Positions 13,014-21,165 of a DNA stretch of 34,225 bases are shown here, in pieces. The translations under genes and the position numbers were made by a program. How positions within the stretch are numbered: the stretch's first letter is position 1; every line of letters starts with the position of its first letter. Source of the DNA: a candidate division Kazan bacterium RBG_13_50_9 (GTDB lineage Bacteria; Patescibacteriota; Kazan-3B-28; UBA10110); the NCBI GenBank assembly GCA_001772255.1, contig META01000003.1, positions 73,071 through 107,295 of the forward strand. Reading direction: 5' to 3'. Under the pieces are notes generated by a model. That model saw nothing but the letters and a program-made list of their open reading frames with translations. It did not search any database and had not been told where the DNA came from.

Positions 13014-14442
13014 ACCAATAGATTAATAGTCCTGACAGTACGAAATAATACAAAACCATCCATAAGGGACTAACCGATGTAACTGTGAATGAGGACGCTG
13101 GCCAACTAGCCAACCAAGTGGCGCTGCTCACTATGAACTGCAGGGGCAGCCAGGCTAATAGTCCTGCTGCGGTGCCAACTGCGATCTGGACTGCCCCAAA
13201 AAGAGTGGCGATAAAGCCCAAACCCATGGCGATAGGGATAACTGGCAATATAAGCAAATTGGCCAGCGAGGCAATGAGAGAGATACGACCAAAGTTGTAA
13301 GCAATGACTGGAGTAACAAAGATAAGCGCTGATAGGGTCGGGCTTAGATAGTCGGTCAGAGGATGCAACCATTTCGGCCACCAAGATTCAACTACAGGGC
13401 TAAGATAGATGATCCCTACCGTGGAGAGAAAGGAGAGCTGGAAACCAACATCATAGTTAACAATCCTGGGATTATGCAGCGCCATGATAGCGGCAGCCCA
13501 CAACAGTGACAGAGTAATATCGTGAAGCCGACCGGATAGTCCAGCCCACAATATCAAGCCACCCATGATCGCTGCCCTGGTAACTGAGGGAGAGGCGCCC
13601 GTAAGCAACACAAAAGCTGCTATCGCCAATAAGGTTATGCCCACTCTTAGCCGCAATGGTATAAATTTCAGCCATCCCATAACTGCCCCCGCGATAATGG
13701 TAATGTTAAAACCCGACAAGGCAATAATATGGGTCAGACCAGTAGTATTAAAGGACTCTAACAGCTCATCTGGTAAGCCCCGGCGCGCACCAAAGAGTAG
13801 CCCTGCCAAAAGAGAAGCTGATGGTTCCGGCAAAATCTGGTTTATCGCTGCGATCAATACCCCTTTGGTACGATACAGCCATCCCAAAATAATATTCCCC
13901 TGGAATAGCTGGATCTTTGTAATATTGGGATAATCCATTACTGAATAGACGCCGAACCGAGACAAATACGCTGGATAGTCAAAATCTTGGGATAGGGTAG
14001 GCAGCTTAAGCTGACCGGAGACCACTAAGACATTGCCGTATTCAAGCGTAGGGTATCGGCGCGTGGTGATAAGAACCTTGCCCTCAATGGGCGCGGCAGT
14101 GCTGACAGACTTAACCTGCAATGTGAATCTAACTAATTCACCCGTGACCTGTGGATCATCTACCACTATGCCCGTAAGATCGATTGGTTGGCTAGCCAGA
14201 TGACTTACATCCCGTTCGGACCTGTAGTTAGAAGCAGAAAACCGAAAATTGCCCACCGCCACTGCCCCCACCAACACAATGACCATTAACAGATAGCGAT
14301 GCCGGCGCCAAATGAGAGCGATGCCCACTAGGCCAGCAATGAACCACAGTAAAATTAGGTACTCCCCTAGACTAAAAATTGGGCCGAGAGCTATACCGAT
14401 AATCAGGCCCAGCAGCAAAAGGATCGTCTGTGTTCTTTGCAC
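12958..14442 (-). CDS. comEC: ComEC/Rec2-type DNA uptake membrane channel (no nuclease domain)
   Basis: This 494-aa polytopic protein carries the N-terminal soluble OB-like domain of ComEC (about 70-185; PIDLTGIVVDDPQVTGE, VLVVSGQLKLP, FDYPAYLSRFGVYSV) followed by the competence domain with LLAGLLFGARRGLPDELLES, then TGLTHIIALSGFNITI. It ends with two membrane segments and a basic tail, without the metallo-beta-lactamase domain, which is encoded by the next, overlapping gene. ComEC forms the inner-membrane channel for single-stranded DNA in natural transformation. The start is GTG at 14442, overlapping the TAG stop of mltG by one base, so translational coupling is likely. Confidence 0.93.
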   Translation of the reverse strand: MQRTQTILLLLGLIIGIALGPIFSLGEYLILLWFIAGLVGIALIWRRHRYLLMVIVLVGAVAVGNFRFSASNYRSERDVSHLASQPIDLTGIVVDDPQVTGELVRFTLQVKSVSTAAPIEGKVLITTRRYPTLEYGNVLVVSGQLKLPTLSQDFDYPAYLSRFGVYSVMDYPNITKIQLFQGNIILGWLYRTKGVLIAAINQILPEPSASLLAGLLFGARRGLPDELLESFNTTGLTHIIALSGFNITIIAGAVMGWLKFIPLRLRVGITLLAIAAFVLLTGASPSVTRAAIMGGLILWAGLSGRLHDITLSLLWAAAIMALHNPRIVNYDVGFQLSFLSTVGIIYLSPVVESWWPKWLHPLTDYLSPTLSALIFVTPVIAYNFGRISLIASLANLLILPVIPIAMGLGFIATLFGAVQIAVGTAAGLLAWLPLQFIVSSATWLASWPASSFTVTSVSPLWMVLYYFVLSGLLIYWYAQRKAATRRSGGSLSRI

Positions 14443-15425
14443 TAAAGCAGGTACTTTAGTTTATTTTGATTATGCTCATCCAAAGTCTCGGCATAGTGGG
14501 TAATGCCTTCGAAGTCGGTTAGATAATAATAGTAGGAGCTAGTAGGTGGATTTAGGGCCGCTTTGATCGAAGCCAGGCCCGGGTTGCAGATAGGCCCGGG
14601 CGGAAGCCCCGCAAAGCGGCGGGTATTATAAGGCGAATCGCTGGCCAGATCCTCTCTAGCAATGGGGTCTTCCCAGTTACCAGTAATATAGCGGACAGTA
14701 GCATCGACATCCAAACGCATCCCCGCGTCCAGGCGGTTCCAGAGCACGGCAGCGATCTGCTCCCGGTCAGTTTGGGTCTTGGCCTCGCGCTCGACCATAG
14801 AGGCCACTATTAAAATGGGATGGAGGTCCCGATCTCCCAATTCATCTTTGATGTCGTTGCGGAATTTGACACCGAAGTTATCCAGCATCACCCGAACAGC
14901 AGCAAGAGCATCGCCTTTGATCAGCCGGTAGGTATCAGGGAAGAGAAAACCCTCCAGCGAATGGCCCAGGGGACGGTATTTGGAAAAATCGTAGTCTGGT
15001 GGAAAATCGCTGGCTTCTTTAATAAACTCCTCTTTGGAAGTAACTCCCTTGCTCGCTAAAAGCTCGGCGATCTGCTCTAAGGTATATCCTTCGGGAATAG
15101 TAACGGTGATGTTGGCGGTATCGCCGCTGGCAATAACGTTAGCTACCCGGGCAGTGCCGTAAGCAGGGGAGAGCTGATAGATACCGGGTTGGACAATAAT
15201 CTTGCCGGTCAGCTTGAGATAGAACTTAAAACCCCAGGGGGAGCGGATTAAATGTTCCTCTTCAAGGTGCTTAGCAATGGAGCTAATCGTTTCGCCCGAT
15301 TGAACGGTGAAGTTCCTGACCTCACCAGCGCCAACTGGCGCTAGGGCTAGAAAATAGAATATCAAAACAGCCGCCGCGATCGCACCGCCAATAGTAGCTA
15401 AGACAGCCCAGAGCTTAAGTTTCAT
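14442..15425 (-). CDS. mltG: Endolytic murein transglycosylase MltG (YceG-like)
   Basis: MltG cuts nascent peptidoglycan glycan strands at the outer face of the membrane. This 327-aa copy has one N-terminal membrane anchor (about 6-28), a LysM-like region (VQSGETISSIAKHLEEEHLI, about 41-60) and the catalytic domain with IPEGYTLEQIAELL, SLEGFLFPDTYRL and ASMVEREAK. Glu212 in that last motif matches the catalytic Glu of the family. RLDVDATVRY and NPPTSSYYYYLTDFEGITHYAET complete the fold. It starts inside the stop of the phosphoesterase gene (ATGA overlap) and ends inside the GTG of comEC, so it lies in a tight operon. Confidence 0.95.
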   Translation of the reverse strand: MKLKLWAVLATIGGAIAAAVLIFYFLALAPVGAGEVRNFTVQSGETISSIAKHLEEEHLIRSPWGFKFYLKLTGKIIVQPGIYQLSPAYGTARVANVIASGDTANITVTIPEGYTLEQIAELLASKGVTSKEEFIKEASDFPPDYDFSKYRPLGHSLEGFLFPDTYRLIKGDALAAVRVMLDNFGVKFRNDIKDELGDRDLHPILIVASMVEREAKTQTDREQIAAVLWNRLDAGMRLDVDATVRYITGNWEDPIAREDLASDSPYNTRRFAGLPPGPICNPGLASIKAALNPPTSSYYYYLTDFEGITHYAETLDEHNQNKLKYLL

Positions 15426-16210
15426 TGGCAGATAAGTTCAATGCTTTTGGCTTGGTCGGTGGCGTCATCAATATCAATCAGCACGGCACTAAACTCGGCT
15501 TCGTTAGGGGACATCTTACCTACCAAAGTTTTGACCGAGGCCTCTTTTTTAAAGAATTCTATCACTGCTTCTTTCTCTAAGCCCAATACAGAATCCTTGG
15601 CTCCCACCATGCCCACGTCTGTAATATAGGCCGTGCCCTTAGGCAGGATCTGGGCATCGGCCGTAGGCACATGAGTGTGCGTGCCGACTACGGCCGTGGC
15701 CCGGCCATCAGCATAAAAGCCAAAGGCTCTTTTCTCCGACGTAGCCTCCGCGTGAAAATCCACAAAAACTATGTCTGGCTCCTCTCCCTTAAACTGCTCC
15801 ATGATCTCATCAAACTTAAAGAAGGGGTGATCAAAACTCTGGGGGATAAACACCCGACCCATAAGATTAATGACCAAGACCTTTTTGCTATTAGACAAAC
15901 TAAGCAGCCGGGCGCCAGTGCCGGGAGTGCCCACCGAGTAGTTAGCCGGTCGTAGCAGAGGGGAATCCTCTTTTTGGATGAGAGGGGTAATATCCGGATC
16001 ATCCCAAATGTGATTGCCGCTGGTGAAGATATCGACACCCGCTTCTTGCATCTGCCGGATATGAACTTCCCGGGCCCCCAACCCGTCTAAATTCTCCGCG
16101 TTAGCAATAACCAGATCGATCTGCCGATCGCCCTTCATCTGGGGAAGAAGTTTCGCCACCGCTTGCCGACCCGATAGCGCATCAATATCCCCAATGAAGA
16201 GAATCTTCAT
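15422..16210 (-). CDS. YmdB-family metallophosphoesterase
   Basis: This 262-aa enzyme matches the YmdB/TIGR00282 group of calcineurin-like phosphoesterases, for which 2',3'- or 3',5'-cyclic nucleotide hydrolysis has been reported. The metal motifs are MKILFIGDI at the N-terminus (usually GDVVG), NAENLDGLG, TSGNHIWDD, FVDFHAEATSEKRA and VGTHTHVPTADA, followed by TDVGMVGAKDSVLG. It is cytoplasmic with no signal peptide. The start codon follows the stop of the upstream 67-aa gene directly. Its place next to mltG and comEC suggests only co-expression. Confidence 0.92.
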   Translation of the reverse strand: MKILFIGDIDALSGRQAVAKLLPQMKGDRQIDLVIANAENLDGLGAREVHIRQMQEAGVDIFTSGNHIWDDPDITPLIQKEDSPLLRPANYSVGTPGTGARLLSLSNSKKVLVINLMGRVFIPQSFDHPFFKFDEIMEQFKGEEPDIVFVDFHAEATSEKRAFGFYADGRATAVVGTHTHVPTADAQILPKGTAYITDVGMVGAKDSVLGLEKEAVIEFFKKEASVKTLVGKMSPNEAEFSAVLIDIDDATDQAKSIELICQ

Positions 16211-16414
16211 TTAGTTGTTCTCCAGCAGCTCTTTGACGCCGATCACGACCAGGACCGCTGGCCAATAAGCCAACCAAACCCCGCTGATCCATCCCAGGTT
16301 AACCCCCAAGATAGCGGCGCCCACCAAAATTATCAGTATGCAGTAAAACCAATCGCCGGCAAACCCGCAACATGGACATGGGCACCGGTCGCTCTTCTTG
16401 GTTATCCTAGCCAT
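16211..16414 (-). CDS. Small membrane protein with LiaI/LiaF-like transmembrane region
   Basis: This 67-aa protein has a short N-terminal part with three cysteines (CPCPCCGF includes four) and two hydrophobic helices, WFYCILIILVGAAILGVNLG and VWLAYWPAVLVVIGVKELL. This two-helix pattern with GW and WP turns is that of the LiaI-LiaF-like TM region (DUF5668). The function is unknown. The start ATG at 16414 is preceded by a good SD (AAGGAGG); a TTG one codon earlier is less likely. It abuts the phosphoesterase gene and begins 36 bases after ruvA, so it could head its own operon or continue the ruv transcript. The Cys cluster could bind a metal. Confidence 0.75.
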   Translation of the reverse strand: MARITKKSDRCPCPCCGFAGDWFYCILIILVGAAILGVNLGWISGVWLAYWPAVLVVIGVKELLENN

Positions 16415-16450
16415 CAAGATCCTCCTTGTTATGAACTAATAAAATAATAA

Positions 16451-17008
16451 CTAACCTAATAATTTGAGCGCCTCTTTGATCTTATTCTCTAATGACGCTT
16501 GCGGGGAGAGTTTGCCTATTATCTTTCTGATTTCATACATATTATAACCTAAGCCAGAAAGAGCATTGATGATATCTTCAGAATCCTGGCTGCTCCCGTC
16601 CACTGCTGCTACCCCGATCTTGCTCTGCAGCTCCAAGATCACACGCTGGGCCGTTTTGGAGCCCACTCCACTAATGGTAGTGAAGATGGCGCTATCTCCC
16701 CGGCTAATAGCAACTTTCAGATCGGTGGGCCGGCCGGCACTCAGAATAGCAAGAGCTACCCGGGGGCCGATACCAGAGATGCTAATAAGCATAGAGAAGA
16801 GCTCTAGCTCCTCGGCAGTCAAAAAGCCATATAAAGACTGGCTGTCCTCACGAACAGCCATGTGAGTCAAAAGTTTGATCGCATCACCAACGCTGGTTTG
16901 AGCGGTCACATCGCTAACCACAAATACCTTATAGCCAATCCCCCCGGCCTCCACTACTAAATAATCCGATCCCTTGGCGATGACCTTGCCTACAACAGAA
17001 GCTATCAT
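16451..17008 (-). CDS. ruvA: Holliday junction branch migration protein RuvA
   Basis: RuvA binds four-way junctions and loads the RuvB motor. The 185-aa length is normal. An OB-type N-terminal domain (MIASVVGKVIAKGSDYLVVE) is followed by two helix-hairpin-helix motifs, LISISGIGPRVALAILS and TISGVGSKTAQRVILELQ, and by a C-terminal RuvB-binding domain (DIINALSGLGYNMYEIRKII). It follows ruvC by 4 bases in a yebC-ruvC-ruvA operon. ruvB is not in this window. Confidence 0.96.
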   Translation of the reverse strand: MIASVVGKVIAKGSDYLVVEAGGIGYKVFVVSDVTAQTSVGDAIKLLTHMAVREDSQSLYGFLTAEELELFSMLISISGIGPRVALAILSAGRPTDLKVAISRGDSAIFTTISGVGSKTAQRVILELQSKIGVAAVDGSSQDSEDIINALSGLGYNMYEIRKIIGKLSPQASLENKIKEALKLLG

Positions 17009-17012
17009 ACCT

Positions 17013-17501
17013 TTATTTTAGCACTGCCCGGTGGCTGCTAGCAGCACAGATCGCCACCGCTAAGGCATCGGCACTATCATCCGGCTTGGGAAGATCCGTT
17101 AGCTTTAAGATTGCCTGGACCATTCTTTGCATCTGTCTCTTATCAGCTCGGCCATAGCCGGTTAGTGCTTGCTTAACCTGCAGGGGAGTAAACTCCGCTA
17201 AAGGCAACTTATGCTTAGCAATGGTAGCTAAGATGACCCCCCGGGCTTGGGCTACGGCGATAGCGGTGGTACGATTCTTGGCAAAGAACAAGTTCTCCAC
17301 TGCCACTAAATCCGGCTTGTATCGGCGAATAATCTTGTCTAGAGATTGGGCGATGATAAGTAGACGCCGAGCGGCATCGCTGGCCTTATCAGTAGCAATA
17401 TAACCGCAGCTTATATATTGGGGCTGGCTTTTGCTGTAACGGATAACTCCAAAACCGGTAATAGCTGTCCCCGGATCCAACCCCAAAACGATTTTACTCA
17501 T
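17013..17501 (-). CDS. ruvC: Crossover junction endodeoxyribonuclease RuvC
   Basis: RuvC cleaves Holliday junctions as a dimer with RuvAB. This 162-aa protein has the first catalytic Asp in VLGLDPGTAITGFG, a Glu in AVENLFFAKN, and two C-terminal Asp residues in KPDDSADALAVAICAAS, the complete RNase H-like set. It starts within the stop codon of yebC (ATGA, 4-base overlap), so translational coupling is expected. Confidence 0.96.
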   Translation of the reverse strand: MSKIVLGLDPGTAITGFGVIRYSKSQPQYISCGYIATDKASDAARRLLIIAQSLDKIIRRYKPDLVAVENLFFAKNRTTAIAVAQARGVILATIAKHKLPLAEFTPLQVKQALTGYGRADKRQMQRMVQAILKLTDLPKPDDSADALAVAICAASSHRAVLK

Positions 17502-18238
17502 TCCAGTTGGTTAAGTAGCTCATCGGGTACATCTAAGGTGCTAGAGGTGCTTGAGACGTCATCATGCTCCTCCAGGGCATCCAGCAAAGCCAGCGCTTTT
17601 TTAGCTACGGCAGGGTCTTTAACTTCGGTCTTGTTTTTAGGCACCAGCCCTAAGCTAGCGGACTTAACGGACATCCCGGCCGCTTCGAGTTTGGACTTGG
17701 TGGTATCCAGCTCTTTGGAATCGGTGTAAACCTCAAAGCTATCACCGGCATCTTCCAGATCAAGGGCACCAGCATCAATAATGGATAGCTCTTGGGCTTC
17801 GGCATCGCTAGCCTTAGCCACTTCTAAAATGCCCTTATGAGCGAACTGCCAAGCAACCGGCGTGCCAAAGTTGCCTCCGTAGCGGGTAAAGATGTGGCGC
17901 AGTTCAGCTACTGTCCGGTTCTTGTTACCAGTCAGCGCTTGGACTATCACCCCTACGTTGCCAGGCCCCAGACCCTCATAGATTACTTCTTCTAACTGGC
18001 TGGCTTCTTTGTCGGCGCCGCTACCCTTACGGATGGCCTTATCGATATTGCTCCCGGGCATATTGGCTGCCTTAGCTTTCTGAACTGCCAACTTCAAGCG
18101 AAAATTCATCTCGGGATCAGCGCCAGATTTAGCGGCTACCTCAACGAGGCGCGCCAGCTTGCTAAACTCGGCACCGCGCTTGGCATCGGCTGCCCCTTTC
18201 TTGTGCTTGATGGTAGACCACTTGGAATGACCCGACAT
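17498..18238 (-). CDS. yebC: YebC/PmpR-family DNA-binding or translation-associated protein
   Basis: This 246-aa protein has the normal YebC length. The N-terminus SGHSKWSTIKHKKGAADAKR and FSKLARLVEVAAKSGADPEM are unmistakable, as are PGSNIDKAIRKGSG and VIYEGLGPGNVGVIVQALT. The family was first described as transcription regulators. More recent work on relatives points to rescue of ribosomes stalled at proline runs. Neighbouring ruvC and ruvA is a common arrangement. The frame is complete and ends in an ATGA overlap with ruvC. Confidence 0.96.
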   Translation of the reverse strand: MSGHSKWSTIKHKKGAADAKRGAEFSKLARLVEVAAKSGADPEMNFRLKLAVQKAKAANMPGSNIDKAIRKGSGADKEASQLEEVIYEGLGPGNVGVIVQALTGNKNRTVAELRHIFTRYGGNFGTPVAWQFAHKGILEVAKASDAEAQELSIIDAGALDLEDAGDSFEVYTDSKELDTTKSKLEAAGMSVKSASLGLVPKNKTEVKDPAVAKKALALLDALEEHDDVSSTSSTLDVPDELLNQLE

Positions 18239-18260
18239 AAGCCTATAGATTTACAGCCAC

Positions 18261-18269
18261 AGTATATCA
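18261..18269 (-). promoter_or_regulatory. Extended -10 promoter of the yebC-ruvC-ruvA operon
   Basis: On the minus strand TGATATACT (18269-18261) gives an extended -10 with TATACT; no clear -35 is seen. It faces the pcrA promoter, and the two -10 sequences AGTATA and TATACT are mirror copies. Confidence 0.5.
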
Positions 18270-18297
18270 GACGACCATTCCATCTGACGGCCCACGG

Positions 18298-18308
18298 TAT
18301 AATATACT
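18298..18308 (+). promoter_or_regulatory. Overlapping -10 elements of pcrA
   Basis: TATAAT (18298-18303) overlaps TATACT (18303-18308). The ATG of pcrA starts at 18315, so the transcript has a leader of 0-5 bases and no SD. No convincing -35 is visible. Confidence 0.5.
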
Positions 18309-18314
18309 ACTGGT

Positions 18315-20453
18315 ATGAAAGACCTTATAAAAGACCTGAACCCGATGCAGCAGAAGGCCGTTAAAACTATCAGCGGGCCCGTTTTGATATTAGCTGGCGC
18401 TGGTTCAGGTAAGACTAAGGCCCTGACCTCTCGGGTGGCTTACCTAGTAAGCCAGCGCAAGGCTCGGCCAGAGGAGATCTTGGCAGTTACATTTACTAAC
18501 AAAGCGGCGGAGGAGATGCGAGAGAGGGTAAAGCGCCTTCTGGGCTTGCGGTCGGACAGGGCATTTATTATAAGTACCTTCCATTCCCTCTGCGTCAGAA
18601 TCCTGCGCCGAGAGATAGAGTCTCTAGGAAAGCGGCAAAACTTTACCATCCTGGATGCCAATGAGCAGTTAACTGCCATCCGGCAGGCAATGAACCAACT
18701 GAATATAGATATCAAAAAATACGCACCAGCCGCCATCCTAAGTTATATCTCTTCGGCCAAAAGCGAGTTAGTGGAACCAGGGGAGTATGCCCAATTAGCC
18801 CAAGGATATTTTCAGAAACTAGTGGCTAAAATCTACCCTCTCTACCAAGCCGTTTTAGAGAGGAATAACAGTCTGGATTTTGACGACCTGCTCTCAATGA
18901 CGGTCAAGCTGTTCAAAAAAGAGCCTAAGATTTTACTGCGTTATCAGAGACTTTTTAAATATGTCCTGGTTGATGAATATCAGGATACTAATACTGCCCA
19001 ATACCAGCTTGTAAAGATGCTAGCCCAAAAACATCGCAACATATTCGTGGTAGGCGATGACTGGCAATCAATCTACTCATGGCGGGGCGCTAACTACCGC
19101 AACATCCTTAATTTCAACCGAGACTATCCCGATGCCAAGATCATCAAACTGGAAGAGAACTACCGTTCCACCCAAACTATTCTAGATGCCGCGGGGGCCA
19201 CTATCGAAGCCAATCGCAATCGCAGCGACAAGAAGCTGTGGACCAAGAAAAGCGGGGGGGAGAAGATCACGGTCAAAGCCACCCTAAACGAGCGGGACGA
19301 GGGTACCTACATCATCCAGGAGATCCTACGAGAGCGCGCCCGCGATCCCCGCTTAAGCTTGAATGATTTCGTAGTCTTATACCGCACCAACGCCCAGTCG
19401 CGAGCTTTAGAAGAATCTTTCTTAAAAAACGGGATACCGTATCGCATAGTCGGCGGGGTACGCTTCTACGAGCGCAGGGAGGTAAGAGACATTTTGGCCT
19501 ACCTAAAAGTAGTGGCTAATCCCGATGATACTATTAGCCTAAAGCGGATCATCAACGTGCCGCCCCGGGGCATCGGTGATAAGACCTGGCAAACTATTTA
19601 CGAATATGGCCTTACTCAATTGCAGCCGCTGGGGATAACGTTCAAAGATACCCCGCTGCCCCCCCGTGCTCAAAAGGCTTTGCTGGAACTGGACAGAATC
19701 TTGACCAAGGCTCAGGCCTGGAAGAAAAGCCTAAGTCAGCTCTTTGATTTTCTAACTAAAGAGAGCGGATACCTAAAATGGCTGGACGATAGGACCATCG
19801 AGGGCGAGACTCGGATTGAAAACGTCAAAGAGCTAAAAAGTGTGATTGAAAAATACGATCACCTAGAGATAGCACTAGCGTTAATGACTTTTTTGGAGGA
19901 AGTTAGCCTTATCCAAGACACTGATGAATACAACCCCGAGGATGCCGCAGTAACGCTGATGACCCTACACTCGGCCAAGGGCCTGGAGTTCGAGTATGTC
20001 TTCATCGCCGGGATGGAAGAGAATCTATTCCCCCACTCCCGTAGCATATTTGACCAAGAGGAGTTAGAGGAGGAGCGACGCCTTTGTTATGTGGGCATCA
20101 CCCGAGCACGCCAGAAAGTGTACCTAACCTATGCCCAAGAGCGCCTGCTCTACGGGGCAATTAATCTTAGCCTGCCGTCTAGGTTCATTGGCGATATCCC
20201 CGAAGAGCTCTTGGAGAGAGGAAGGGCCGAGACAGAGACAGGCATTGAGATTGAGGAAGTTCTTGAGCACCCCCGCACCCTGCGCCTTAAGGTAGGGGAT
20301 AAGATAGAGCATGCCCACTTCGGCAAAGGGGAAGTAGTACGAACCAGCCGAGACGAGCTGGTGGTCAGCTTTGGCAGATTCGGCACCAAAAAACTGGCCC
20401 GTAACTGGGCCCCTATAAAGAAGTGTGGGAGGGGGGAGGATCTTCTGATATAA
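18315..20453 (+). CDS. pcrA: UvrD/PcrA-type superfamily 1 DNA helicase
   Basis: This 712-aa 3'-5' helicase of repair and plasmid/rolling-circle replication is complete. The Q-motif is LNPMQQKAV, Walker A is AGAGSGKT (27-34), motif Ia AVTFTNKAAEEMRERV, and motif II VDEYQDTN. Motif III is VVGDDWQSIYSWRGA, motif IV EENYRSTQTIL, motif V TLMTLHSAKGLEF and motif VI ERRLCYVGITRARQ. The C-terminal GDKIEHAHFGKGEVV is the Tudor-like domain of PcrA that binds RNA polymerase in Bacillus. It is transcribed divergently from yebC. Its TAA stop lies within the -10 of the next gene. Confidence 0.95.
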   Translation: MKDLIKDLNPMQQKAVKTISGPVLILAGAGSGKTKALTSRVAYLVSQRKARPEEILAVTFTNKAAEEMRERVKRLLGLRSDRAFIISTFHSLCVRILRREIESLGKRQNFTILDANEQLTAIRQAMNQLNIDIKKYAPAAILSYISSAKSELVEPGEYAQLAQGYFQKLVAKIYPLYQAVLERNNSLDFDDLLSMTVKLFKKEPKILLRYQRLFKYVLVDEYQDTNTAQYQLVKMLAQKHRNIFVVGDDWQSIYSWRGANYRNILNFNRDYPDAKIIKLEENYRSTQTILDAAGATIEANRNRSDKKLWTKKSGGEKITVKATLNERDEGTYIIQEILRERARDPRLSLNDFVVLYRTNAQSRALEESFLKNGIPYRIVGGVRFYERREVRDILAYLKVVANPDDTISLKRIINVPPRGIGDKTWQTIYEYGLTQLQPLGITFKDTPLPPRAQKALLELDRILTKAQAWKKSLSQLFDFLTKESGYLKWLDDRTIEGETRIENVKELKSVIEKYDHLEIALALMTFLEEVSLIQDTDEYNPEDAAVTLMTLHSAKGLEFEYVFIAGMEENLFPHSRSIFDQEELEEERRLCYVGITRARQKVYLTYAQERLLYGAINLSLPSRFIGDIPEELLERGRAETETGIEIEEVLEHPRTLRLKVGDKIEHAHFGKGEVVRTSRDELVVSFGRFGTKKLARNWAPIKKCGRGEDLLI

Positions 20454-20454
20454 T
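20446..20454 (+). promoter_or_regulatory. Extended -10 promoter overlapping the pcrA stop
   Basis: TGATATAAT (20446-20454) is a full extended -10. Its TAA is the pcrA stop codon (20451-20453). No -35 match is present at the usual distance. Confidence 0.55.
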
Positions 20455-20486
20455 GCCTATTGTTGGCAAGTTTGAGGAGGTGAAAG

Positions 20487-21149
20487 GTGGAGTCTACCCT
20501 TAAGACTGAACCCCACTCCAAAAGTATCTTTAATTATCGAGTCGGCACCCTATTTATTGTGTTGCTGATTATTTTGGTATATCTCTTCTTCGCCTTAGAC
20601 ACCATCGAGGCCCAAGCCCGGGAAGTCTCAATCAATGTTAATGGCCTGGCCACCCGCTACTCCACCATCCAACCTACGGTTGGCGGTCTTATCAATGAAC
20701 TGTACCCCGATTCCACCGAGGTCATCTCGGTGTTCCCCGACAAAACCACCCCCCTGACTTTAGGGAGCACCATCTTCATCGAAACTCTGCCTGCTACTAA
20801 CCCGCTGATCGCTGCCAATCTAGCGGAAGCCCAAAAGGCCGCTGCCCAGGCCGATGTTATTCCCGAGCCCGCTCCCAAAAAAATCGTTGAGCCTAGGTCG
20901 CCAACCTACAACGGCGCCGCTACTTGGTACCGCCGTGGGGATGCACTCACGACCGCCAGCACCCAGTTCCCCAAGGGTACTACCTTAAGAGTTACCGCCA
21001 TCAACTCTGGGAAATATGTGGATGTGGTGGTGGACGACTACGGCCCGGAGCCGCATACCGGAGTGATGCTAGACCTAAACAGTCTGGCCTTTGCTAAGCT
21101 GGCTCCTTTGGGGGCAGGCCGGATCCCGGTCCAATACTACGTGATCTAA
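20487..21149 (+). CDS. Cell-wall protein with DUF348 and RlpA-like double-psi beta-barrel domains
   Basis: This 220-aa envelope protein starts with a cytoplasmic stub and one membrane helix (about 21-41, LFIVLLIILVYLFFAL). A DUF348 ubiquitin-like domain follows (about 47-100; VSINVNGLATRYSTIQPTVG), as in resuscitation-promoting and YabE-like factors, then an Ala-rich linker. The C-terminal RlpA/3D-like barrel is at about 138-220 (NGAATWYRRGDALTTAS, FPKGTTLRVTAINSGKYVDV, VVDDYGPEPHTGVMLDLN). Binding or cutting of peptidoglycan is the family expectation. The barrel has a D-D-Y-G-P segment at the usual active-site position, but I cannot confirm catalysis. The start is GTG at 20487 with an SD AGGAGG 6 bases before it. 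Confidence 0.85.
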   Translation: MESTLKTEPHSKSIFNYRVGTLFIVLLIILVYLFFALDTIEAQAREVSINVNGLATRYSTIQPTVGGLINELYPDSTEVISVFPDKTTPLTLGSTIFIETLPATNPLIAANLAEAQKAAAQADVIPEPAPKKIVEPRSPTYNGAATWYRRGDALTTASTQFPKGTTLRVTAINSGKYVDVVVDDYGPEPHTGVMLDLNSLAFAKLAPLGAGRIPVQYYVI

Positions 21150-21165
21150 GCTAAGGCCTTAGGGC

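Noticed and set aside
12162-14442. ComEC pseudogene broken by a frameshift
   Set aside because: Both halves have intact motifs, and the second has its own start and an N-terminal membrane segment, so fission is more likely than decay.
16451-18238. Truncated ruvABC operon because ruvB is absent
   Set aside because: ruvB is often encoded apart from ruvC-ruvA. The genes on both sides are intact, and absence from a 34-kb window says nothing about the genome.
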